DNA of 5,272 nt from CAYMZB01 sp964394845 (lineage in GTDB: Bacteria; Patescibacteriota; Microgenomatia; Daviesbacterales; UBA10151). Position 1 is the first letter of the stretch, and each line of letters begins with the position of its first letter. The notes below the pieces were generated by a model. The model worked only from the letters and a program-made list of their open reading frames with translations. It ran no database searches and was not told the DNA's origin. Positions 1 to 5,272 of this stretch are shown piece by piece. The stretch spans positions 1-5,272 of the forward strand of contig CAYMZB010000025.1 of assembly GCA_964394845.1 (NCBI GenBank), read 5' to 3'. A program made the position numbers and the translations under genes.

Positions 1-45
1 CCAGGTTGGGATAATCTCAGAGAAAGAATAGAGGCCTTTAAATGA
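1..45 (+). CDS. 3' end of an upstream gene, product unknown (partial)
   Basis: The frame starting at base 1 is open and reads PGWDNLRERIEAFK, then TGA at 43-45. The stop overlaps the ATG of the next gene as ATGA, a common arrangement for translationally coupled genes in an operon, and the same overlap recurs at 3319-3322. A W-x-x-L-x-x-x-I ending is seen at the C-terminus of many sugar epimerases and dehydratases, but fourteen residues are too few to name a family. That it codes at all is inferred from the overlap and the lack of an earlier stop in this frame; a chance open stretch of this length is quite possible. Confidence 0.45.
   Translation, partial: PGWDNLRERIEAFK
31..34 (+). promoter_or_regulatory. 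Ribosome binding site (GAGG) for the methyltransferase gene
   Basis: GAGG lies seven bases before the ATG at 42, within the last codons of the upstream gene. The spacing is normal and supports this start, which also places the first Cys pair of the zinc-binding domain near residue 9, as expected for the family. Confidence 0.55.
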
Positions 46-1214
46 AAATCCGAAGGATTATAAGGTGCAGAATTTGTAAAAGTTCCAGATTAAAAAAAGT
101 GTTCGCTTTAGGCGAACAACCATTAGCAAATCAATTTTTAAAGGATCACATAAAGGTTAAAGAATATCCTTTAGATCTATATCAATGCCAGCATTGTACT
201 TTACTTCAGTTGGGATATGTTGTTAAAAAGGAAGAAATGTATGATGAATATTTTTATGTTCCTTCTATTTCCAAAACCTATCTTAAGCATTTTGAAGATC
301 TGGCTAAAAAATTAATTGAGCAGTTAGGTCTAAAAAAGGGTTCTTTAATAGTAGATATAGGAGGCAATGATGGATCACTGCTTGCCGAGTTTAAAAAAAG
401 AGGGATGAAAGTTATTAATATAGAACCTGCCAAAAATATCAAGGTTAAAAAGGGAATTCCTGTAGTCAGAGATTATTTCACTCCGCAAATAGCTAAAAAC
501 ATAGTTTTAGTTAAAGGCAGGGCAAAGCTCGCTACGGCTACTAATGTTTTTGCTCATATGGATAATCTTGTGGAATTTTTAAAAGGATTAGATATTCTTC
601 TTGATAAAGACGGAGTATTCTTTGCTCAATTCCCTGATGCCAGAAATCTCCTTGCAGAAAACCAATTTGATACCATTTATCATGAGCATCTAAGCTATTT
701 TACTTACGAACCGCTTTATCATCTATTTGCCAATACCCCTTTTGAGCTTTGGCAGATAACTTCCGATAATATTCATGGAGGATCAATGCAGATTTGGGTG
801 AGGAGAAGACCAAAATTACTTGCGAATTTTATTAAAGACGTAACTATTATTAGAAAAGAATTACACGAATATCTGAACATAGAAAAAAAGAAAGGAAGAC
901 ATATAATTGGATATGGCGCAGCAGCTAAAGGAACAGTATTATTAAATTATTGCGGACTTTCTAATTCTATTATCGATTATATTGTTGACGGCACTCCATA
1001 TAAGCAGGGTAAGTTTGTTCCCGGAGTTAATATTCCAATTATTAGTGAGGAAGCATTTGTAAAAGAGCTTCAGGGTAAAAGACCGCCAATGATTGTCTTA
1101 ATTTTAGCATGGAATTTTAAAAAAGAGATTATTGCAAAAGTAACTGAAATGTATAAGCAAGTCGGATTAAAACCAATTTTTGTTATTCCTATCCCAAGAG
1201 TGGAGATTTTATAA
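42..1214 (+). CDS. SAM-dependent sugar C-methyltransferase (TylC3/NovU/TcaB9-like)
   Basis: This 390-residue protein has the three-part layout of deoxysugar C-methyltransferases. An N-terminal zinc-binding domain carries C9-x2-C12 and C49-x2-C52. A SAM-binding Rossmann domain carries VDIGGNDGSLL at 104-114, with the acidic E128-P129 after strand 2. The C-terminal domain carries GYGAAAKG at 290-297, DGTPYKQGKFVPG at 316-328 and LILAWNF at 353-359. The residues I remember as active-site positions of TcaB9 (Tyr76, His181, Tyr222, Glu224, His225) map at a constant offset of nine to Y67, H172, Y213, E215 and H216, so the enzyme looks intact. The family methylates a carbon of a 4-keto NDP-sugar, with SAM as donor, in the cytoplasm. 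The exact sugar cannot be told, and no 4,6-dehydratase supplying the keto sugar lies in the window. It overlaps the upstream gene by four bases and is followed after six bases by an epimerase, which fits a shared nucleotide-sugar pathway. Confidence 0.93.
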   Translation: MKIRRIIRCRICKSSRLKKVFALGEQPLANQFLKDHIKVKEYPLDLYQCQHCTLLQLGYVVKKEEMYDEYFYVPSISKTYLKHFEDLAKKLIEQLGLKKGSLIVDIGGNDGSLLAEFKKRGMKVINIEPAKNIKVKKGIPVVRDYFTPQIAKNIVLVKGRAKLATATNVFAHMDNLVEFLKGLDILLDKDGVFFAQFPDARNLLAENQFDTIYHEHLSYFTYEPLYHLFANTPFELWQITSDNIHGGSMQIWVRRRPKLLANFIKDVTIIRKELHEYLNIEKKKGRHIIGYGAAAKGTVLLNYCGLSNSIIDYIVDGTPYKQGKFVPGVNIPIISEEAFVKELQGKRPPMIVLILAWNFKKEIIAKVTEMYKQVGLKPIFVIPIPRVEIL

Positions 1215-1220
1215 AAGATT

Positions 1221-2228
1221 ATGAGTAAAATATTTGTGTCGGGAGTAGCAGGATTTTTAGGCTCTCATTTAGCTGAGAGGTTGATTAATAATGGTCATCA
1301 AGTTATTGGTGTTGATAATCTATCTGGCGGCTATTTAGATAATGTTCCGCAGAAAGTTAAATTCTATAAGGCTGATTGTATTGATCGAAAATTAATGTTT
1401 GAGTTAATGAAAGATATAGATATAGTCTATCATTGTGCTTGTGCTGGACATGAAGGATTATTAATATTTTCACCTCACTATATTACTTCAAATACTTTTG
1501 GGACTACGATTTCTATGATCTCGGGAGCTATAGCTCGTAAAGTTAAAAGATTCATTCTTTGCTCTAGTGCTGCTAGATATGGTGCATTGAAAACTCCATT
1601 TAAAGAGGATATGCTTCCTAAACCTCAAGATCCTTATGGGATTGCAAAATACGCATCAGACTTAGCTTTAATTGAATTAGGTAATACTCATGATATGGAA
1701 TATGTAATTGCAGTACCACATAATATAATTGGCACTAGACAAAAATATGATGATCCATATAGAAATGTAGTTTCTATTTTTATCAATCTAATGCTTCAAG
1801 GAAAATCACCTATGATTTATGGAGATGGCCTTCAAGAAAGATCCTTTTCTTTTGTTAGCGATGTTGTAGAACCACTTATAAAAATGGGGACAGTTCCAGA
1901 AGCGAATGGACAAATAATTAATATTGGTCCTGATAAATCTACAACCACAGTTCTTGATCTTGCAAGGATTATAGCTAAATTAACTAATTTTAAAGGTGAA
2001 TTTAAACATTTTCCTGATAGACCCCGCGAAGTGGAGGTTGTTCATTGCTCTGCGGATAAAGCTCGTAAAATTCTAGGTTATGAACCTAAAAAACAACTTG
2101 AAGTTGGGTTAATAGAAATGGTCGAATGGATTAAGAAACGAGGGGTAAAACCTTTTCAATATATTTTACCAGTTGAATTTCCAGATAGTCCTTTAATTCC
2201 TAAAACTTGGAATAATAAATTATTTTAA
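1221..2228 (+). CDS. NAD-dependent nucleotide-sugar epimerase/dehydratase (extended SDR, GalE-like)
   Basis: This 335-residue protein is an extended short-chain dehydrogenase. The Rossmann glycine motif GVAGFLG is at 8-14. D32 at the end of strand 2 (VDNLSGG, 31-37) points to NAD rather than NADP, and D52 follows in the adenine-side loop. The catalytic set is S116 (in CSSAARYG, 114-121), Y139 and K143 (YGIAK). The substrate half has VPHNIIGTRQ, then KYDDPYRNVVSIF and IYGDGLQERSFSFVSDVV, typical of UDP-glucose or UDP-GlcNAc 4-epimerase relatives. The C-terminus (IPKTWNNKLF) also resembles that subgroup as I remember it. It probably epimerises, or less likely dehydrates, an NDP-hexose in the cytoplasm; the substrate cannot be assigned from sequence alone. 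The start is fixed by the Rossmann motif, since any later ATG would remove it. No Shine-Dalgarno lies at normal distance; GGAG at 1202-1205 is 15 bases away, so coupling to the preceding gene is likely. Confidence 0.92.
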   Translation: MSKIFVSGVAGFLGSHLAERLINNGHQVIGVDNLSGGYLDNVPQKVKFYKADCIDRKLMFELMKDIDIVYHCACAGHEGLLIFSPHYITSNTFGTTISMISGAIARKVKRFILCSSAARYGALKTPFKEDMLPKPQDPYGIAKYASDLALIELGNTHDMEYVIAVPHNIIGTRQKYDDPYRNVVSIFINLMLQGKSPMIYGDGLQERSFSFVSDVVEPLIKMGTVPEANGQIINIGPDKSTTTVLDLARIIAKLTNFKGEFKHFPDRPREVEVVHCSADKARKILGYEPKKQLEVGLIEMVEWIKKRGVKPFQYILPVEFPDSPLIPKTWNNKLF

Positions 2229-2242
2229 TATCGAAAATTAGT

Positions 2243-3322
2243 ATGAAAAAATCTATTTCTAGCCTTATAGATAAAGTAAAAATTGGGAGAGGATATTCAG
2301 GTAACTTATACTGTCAGATTTGTAAAAAAAAGTTTAAATCTACTCAAGCCCGTGTAGATAGAGGACTGGGAAAGTACTGTTCTAAAAAATGTTATGGTTT
2401 AGCAGTTTTAGGTAAACCGCGACCTGATATAGGCCAAAAGATTAGTAATGCCAAAAAAGCAAAGGGGATCTATATAAATTTTGAATGTGAAGTCTGTGGG
2501 AAAGAAATTAAATTTTCTCCTTCTCATGCTAAGGGAAGAAGGACTTGTAGTAGAGAATGTGCAGGTCAATTAATAAGCCAGAGATTAAAGAAGATGTGGG
2601 AAAATCCTTCAGAAGGTTTGATAGAGAAGCTTCGAGCATCTGCTATAAAAAGAAGGGAAAAGGGCAGGATAGACAAAGAGACTAAGCCAGAGAAAATATT
2701 TAGGGAAGAGTTGGAAAAAAGAAAGATTATATTTGAACAGCAATTTGGGTTCGATGGAATGATGATAGCAGATTTCTTTATCCCTTCCCTACAAGCGTTC
2801 ATCTTTGTAGATGGAAGTTATTGGCATAGTCTTCCTAGCTCTAAAGAGAAAGATTGGCAACAAATAGCTTATGTCAGATCCAAGGGAATGAAGGCATATA
2901 GGTTTACTGATAAACAAGTTTTTGAAAACATCTCAAAATGTTTAGATGAAGTTTTAGAGGATTCTTTCCAACCTTTTTCTTTTGCAGATTTAATAGATAG
3001 TTTTACTATTTTAGGAATTAAAACTGAATATGCTGAGGGAGGTAAATTAAAACAGGCTGTAAAAGACTATCGAAGAATGAACAAACTACTTATCTCTGGG
3101 GTTGAATTTTATAAATACTCCAATTCTGAAAAAATAGTTAAATCAATTAAAGATTTATTAGATACTAATCTAAAAATCTTTCATCTTGTGGATAAGATAC
3201 AAAAGAATGAACATACCCGTGAGGATGCTAAAAAAGCCCAGGAGCTTAATGTATACCGTTCGAAACTATGTAACAGTTTAAATAAAGAGTTTAAGCAAAA
3301 GGAGGATAATATACGAGTATGA
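2243..3322 (+). CDS. Zinc-finger Vsr-like (EDxHD) endonuclease fused to a DUF6165-like C-terminal domain
   Basis: Four parts are visible in 359 residues. Cys4 finger 1 is C24-x2-C27/C46-x3-C50 and finger 2 is C82-x2-C85/C102-x3-C106. Basic segments at 57-75 and 112-141 resemble the NUMOD3-type DNA-binding repeats of homing endonucleases. Residues 147-239 are a Vsr-like nuclease: from D177 to H195 it aligns without a gap to E. coli Vsr D51-H69 as I recall it, including the shared G-x-x-W-H ending, and the EDxHD set is E150, D177, V189 (the x), H195 and D204, with D190 a possible extra ligand. Residues 241-352 (DLIDSFTILGIK near 249, N309, DKIQ near 317, LNVYRSKL near 335) look like small DUF6165-type proteins of glycan clusters; that match is from memory and less certain. 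The first three parts suggest a site-specific DNA endonuclease, possibly a free-standing homing enzyme; the last suggests descent from a glycan-operon gene. No Shine-Dalgarno precedes the ATG. The final TGA overlaps the next start as ATGA. Arg codons are mostly AGA/AGG. Confidence 0.82.
   Translation: MKKSISSLIDKVKIGRGYSGNLYCQICKKKFKSTQARVDRGLGKYCSKKCYGLAVLGKPRPDIGQKISNAKKAKGIYINFECEVCGKEIKFSPSHAKGRRTCSRECAGQLISQRLKKMWENPSEGLIEKLRASAIKRREKGRIDKETKPEKIFREELEKRKIIFEQQFGFDGMMIADFFIPSLQAFIFVDGSYWHSLPSSKEKDWQQIAYVRSKGMKAYRFTDKQVFENISKCLDEVLEDSFQPFSFADLIDSFTILGIKTEYAEGGKLKQAVKDYRRMNKLLISGVEFYKYSNSEKIVKSIKDLLDTNLKIFHLVDKIQKNEHTREDAKKAQELNVYRSKLCNSLNKEFKQKEDNIRV
3300..3305 (+). promoter_or_regulatory. 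Strong Shine-Dalgarno (AGGAGG), unusually far from the glycosyltransferase start
   Basis: AAAGGAGG ends at 3305 inside the last codons of the nuclease gene, 13 bases before the ATG at 3319. This is the best Shine-Dalgarno match in the window, but the gap is longer than the usual five to nine bases. No ATG, GTG or TTG lies between it and 3319 in the glycosyltransferase frame, and the protein begins with a standard family start (MKDLSILIPARNE), so 3319 remains the best start. Coupling through the ATGA overlap may make the spacing less important. Confidence 0.5.
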
Positions 3323-4461
3323 AGGATTTGTCCATACTAATTCCTGCCAGAAATGAGATGTTTCTTAAAAATACGATTGATGATATTTTTAAAAATATTG
3401 AAGCAGATACTGAAGTTATTGCTGTTTTGGACGGTGCCTGGGTAGAGCCTCAAATTCCTCAAAATGAAAGAGTAAACATTATTTATGTTCCCCAGTCGGT
3501 AGGACAACGTGCCGGTACAAATTTGGCCTGTAAACTGTCTAAAGCTCGCTATGTAATGAAGATAGACGCCCATTGCGCTTTTGACAAAGGGTTTGACCGC
3601 AAGATGATTGAGGCATTTAAGGTTGCTGGAGATGATGTTACCATGGTTCCAATTATGCGCAATCTTTGGGCTTTTGACTGGAAATGCTTTCACTGCGGCT
3701 GGAAAAAATATCAGGGCCCAACTCCTAAAAAGTGTGAGCATTGCGGCAAGTCTGATAAACTAAGGCGAAAAATGATATGGGTTGGTAAGACTAATCCGCA
3801 AAGTACCTCTTATTGTTTTGATTCTACCCCTCACTTTCAATATTTTGGGGATTGGAAACATAGACCTCAGTACGAAAAGGATAAGGCTGAAAAAGGCCTG
3901 ACTGAAACAATGTCGCTTCAGGGATCCTGCTGGATGCTGACCCGCGAGAAATACTGGGAACTTAATATTTGCGATGAATCCTTTGGCAGCTGGGGTTCCC
4001 AAGGAATTGAAGTGGCGTCAAAAACATGGCTTTCGGGCGGACGTGTCTTAGTCAATCATAAAACTTGGTACGCCCATATGTTTCGGACCCAGGGTGGGGA
4101 TTTCGGTTTTCCCTATCCTATTTCCACAAAGGATCAGGAAAAAGCCAGAGAATATGCCAGAAATCTTTTTTTCAACAATAAATGGGATAAACAAATCCAT
4201 CCTTTTAGCTGGCTGGTAGAAAAATTCTGGCCGGTAAGAGGCTGGAGCGAGGAAGATCTTCAAAAACTTAAGACAAATAAGTTTGAATTTAAGGGTTCGA
4301 ATACAGGTGCTAAACCGGTTGAAAGTGAACCGGCCGAAGAACTGAATGGAGCGCCTTTGAAAAATGGGGCTGCCTCGCCGGAAGGCGGGCCAACTCCGGT
4401 TAAATCCAAGACAATCGGAAAGCTGTTGGAAAAAGGTGTGATATACAGTATTAAGAGTTAA
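3319..4461 (+). CDS. Glycosyltransferase, GT-A fold (family 2/27-like) with zinc-ribbon insertion
   Basis: This 380-residue protein opens with the GT-A strand SILIPARNE (5-13) and the VLDGAW turn at 36-41. The metal-binding motif is D83-A-H85 followed by C86; the DAHC form is the one seen in polypeptide GalNAc-transferases (GT27). The acceptor half has QGSCWMLTREKYWEL (201-215), then DESFGSWGSQGIEVASKTW (219-237) and KTWYAHMF with H253, again GT27-like. Between the halves sits a zinc ribbon, C123-x2-C126 and C139-x2-C142, absent from ordinary family-2 enzymes. From about 326 to 362 the tail is rich in Gly, Pro, Glu, Ala, Asn and Ser and is probably disordered; a short, more regular end follows. 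No membrane segment or signal peptide is seen, so it is likely cytoplasmic. Donor sugar and acceptor are unknown; similarity to GT27 motifs is not proof of protein glycosylation. It overlaps the nuclease gene by four bases and precedes the dehydrogenase by one base. Codons are more GC-rich than in the neighbours. Confidence 0.9.
   Translation: MKDLSILIPARNEMFLKNTIDDIFKNIEADTEVIAVLDGAWVEPQIPQNERVNIIYVPQSVGQRAGTNLACKLSKARYVMKIDAHCAFDKGFDRKMIEAFKVAGDDVTMVPIMRNLWAFDWKCFHCGWKKYQGPTPKKCEHCGKSDKLRRKMIWVGKTNPQSTSYCFDSTPHFQYFGDWKHRPQYEKDKAEKGLTETMSLQGSCWMLTREKYWELNICDESFGSWGSQGIEVASKTWLSGGRVLVNHKTWYAHMFRTQGGDFGFPYPISTKDQEKAREYARNLFFNNKWDKQIHPFSWLVEKFWPVRGWSEEDLQKLKTNKFEFKGSNTGAKPVESEPAEELNGAPLKNGAASPEGGPTPVKSKTIGKLLEKGVIYSIKS
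4453..4457 (+). promoter_or_regulatory. Ribosome binding site (AAGAG) for the dehydrogenase gene
   Basis: AAGAG lies five bases before the ATG at 4463, within the last codons of the glycosyltransferase gene. It is a moderate match, with spacing that supports the chosen start. Confidence 0.35.
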
Positions 4462-4462
4462 T

Positions 4463-5230
4463 ATGGTAACTATTATTGGATATGGTTGGGTTGGGAAATC
4501 TGTCCAGAGGCTTTTTCCCGATGCTTATATCTATAGTCCGTCGAAAAAAGTAAACAAAAAAAAGGCAAATGCCGGCGATGTTGCCTTCATTTGTGTTCCA
4601 ACACCTTCTATAGATGAGGGGAGACTTGATGTATCAATCGTTGAGGAGTGTGTTTCCTGGTGTGAGTGTACACTAATTGTCATAAGGTCAACAGTCAATC
4701 CCGGAACCTGTGATTATTTATCAAAGAAATATAAAAAAAGAATTATTATTCAGCCCGAATATCTGGGTGAGACGCCTGCCCATCCGCTTTTGGATGAGAA
4801 AGGCATTCCCTTTATTATCATGGGAGGCAATCCTGAAGATAGGAGAAAATTAATTGACCTTTACACAACGGTTTACAATGCAAATGTAAAAATCAGACAG
4901 GTTACCGCTTACGAAGCAGAAGTTATAAAATTAACTGAAAATAGAGCAATCTCATTCAAAGTAGCGCAGTGTCAGGAACTATATGACGTCTGCGAAAAAG
5001 CAGGCATAGACTACTACACAATCCGCGACGCTGTCTACGGAGACGATCCAAGATTTAATCTTTGGTGGACTTTTATTTATCCCGATAAACGGGGTTTCAG
5101 CTCAAAATGTTTGCCAAAAGATGTTTATGCATGGTGCGCGTGGGCGGAAAGTCTTGGGTATAAGCCTGAAGTTACAAGGTCTTTATTGAAATGCAATAAA
5201 AAATGGCTCTCCCGAGGATTTTCAGGATAA
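4463..5230 (+). CDS. Short UDP-glucose/GDP-mannose dehydrogenase-family protein lacking the C-terminal domain
   Basis: This 255-residue protein has the first two of the three domains of UDP-glucose/GDP-mannose dehydrogenases. The Rossmann motif is GYGWVG (6-11). Family landmarks follow in order: FICVPTPS (42-49), D56 in the GRLDVS segment, RSTVNPGT (75-82), QPEYLGE (97-103), then K156 and N160 in the central helix, and the catalytic-cysteine loop RGFSSKCLPKD with C216, K219 and D220. It stops about 35 residues after that cysteine, whereas typical enzymes run to roughly 400-450 residues and end with a sugar-nucleotide-binding domain. The reading frame ends cleanly with TAA, and I see no continuation of the family in other frames of the last 42 bases, so this looks like a natural short form rather than a recent break, though the window ends soon after. 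Expected chemistry is two-step NAD(P)-dependent oxidation of an NDP-hexose to the uronic acid; the missing domain makes substrate and activity uncertain. The usual acid after strand 2 is replaced by S25. Confidence 0.85.
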   Translation: MVTIIGYGWVGKSVQRLFPDAYIYSPSKKVNKKKANAGDVAFICVPTPSIDEGRLDVSIVEECVSWCECTLIVIRSTVNPGTCDYLSKKYKKRIIIQPEYLGETPAHPLLDEKGIPFIIMGGNPEDRRKLIDLYTTVYNANVKIRQVTAYEAEVIKLTENRAISFKVAQCQELYDVCEKAGIDYYTIRDAVYGDDPRFNLWWTFIYPDKRGFSSKCLPKDVYAWCAWAESLGYKPEVTRSLLKCNKKWLSRGFSG

Positions 5231-5272
5231 TTCAACTGCCAAGAAGTTTATAATAGTATACGATACAATGTC

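Noticed and set aside
2956..2990. Internal start that would make the C-terminal domain of the nuclease gene a separate protein
   Set aside because: AGAGG at 2956-2960 resembles a weak Shine-Dalgarno, but no in-frame ATG, GTG or TTG follows at a usable distance, so a fused product is the simpler reading.
2243..3322. Nuclease gene as part of a group I intron or intein splitting a neighbouring gene
   Set aside because: The epimerase and the glycosyltransferase on either side are both complete at their facing ends, and no intein splice motifs are seen in the protein.
3337..3741. Antisense open frame of 134 codons opposite the glycosyltransferase, and shorter ones at 2566-2802, 3760-4002 and 4048-4263
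   Set aside because: Each lies wholly inside a well-supported + strand gene, has no recognisable domain, and is composed as expected of a shadow frame.
4374..4389. Hairpin with a six-pair stem and GGAA tetraloop as a terminator
   Set aside because: It lies inside the glycosyltransferase reading frame in its GC-rich tail, includes a G-T pair, and is not followed by a T run; the next gene continues one base after this one ends.
5249..5254. TATAAT as a promoter -10 box after the dehydrogenase gene
   Set aside because: The hexamer is perfect, but no TTGACA-like box lies 16-18 bases upstream, and such hexamers are frequent by chance in AT-rich DNA.
5190..5272. Open frame running off the end (reads ...KKFIIVYDTMS) as the next gene
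   Set aside because: Its only standard start is ATG at 5268, four bases from the end, with no ribosome binding site; the window is too short to judge.

Overview
The window is a compact stretch of five complete genes plus the last codons of a sixth. All are on the + strand, and junctions are 4-base overlaps or gaps of 1 to 14 bases, so it reads as part of one operon. It belongs to a surface-glycan or nucleotide-sugar cluster. The DNA is AT-rich, stops are TAA or TGA, and Shine-Dalgarno sequences precede some starts and not others. This fits a bacterium known from environmental genomes (for example a Patescibacteria-type lineage) or a large phage carrying glycan genes. No ribosomal, tRNA or virion gene is present to settle this, so the taxonomic reading is weak.

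Layout: (1) 1-45, tail of an unidentified upstream gene, overlapping the next start by ATGA. (2) 42-1214, sugar C-methyltransferase of the TylC3/TcaB9 type with all three expected parts. (3) 1221-2228, NAD-dependent nucleotide-sugar epimerase/dehydratase (extended SDR, GalE-like). (4) 2243-3322, the odd one out: two Cys4 fingers, NUMOD-like basic segments and a complete Vsr-like (EDxHD) nuclease domain, joined in frame to a C-terminal domain that looks like the small DUF6165-type proteins of sugar clusters. (5) 3319-4461, family-2-fold glycosyltransferase with GT27-like DxH and acceptor-side motifs, a zinc-ribbon insertion and a GC-rich disordered tail. (6) 4463-5230, short UDP-glucose/GDP-mannose dehydrogenase-like protein lacking the usual C-terminal domain. 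The last 42 bases hold no gene I can support.

Together, genes 2, 3 and 6 would modify nucleotide sugars (C-methylation, epimerisation or dehydration, oxidation), and gene 5 would transfer a sugar to an acceptor. No polymerase, flippase or sugar-4,6-dehydratase is visible, so the pathway is only partly in view. The most notable object is the nuclease-glycan-domain fusion. The nuclease family is known from free-standing homing endonucleases, so this could be an invading endonuclease captured by, or inserted at the 5' end of, a small glycan-cluster gene.
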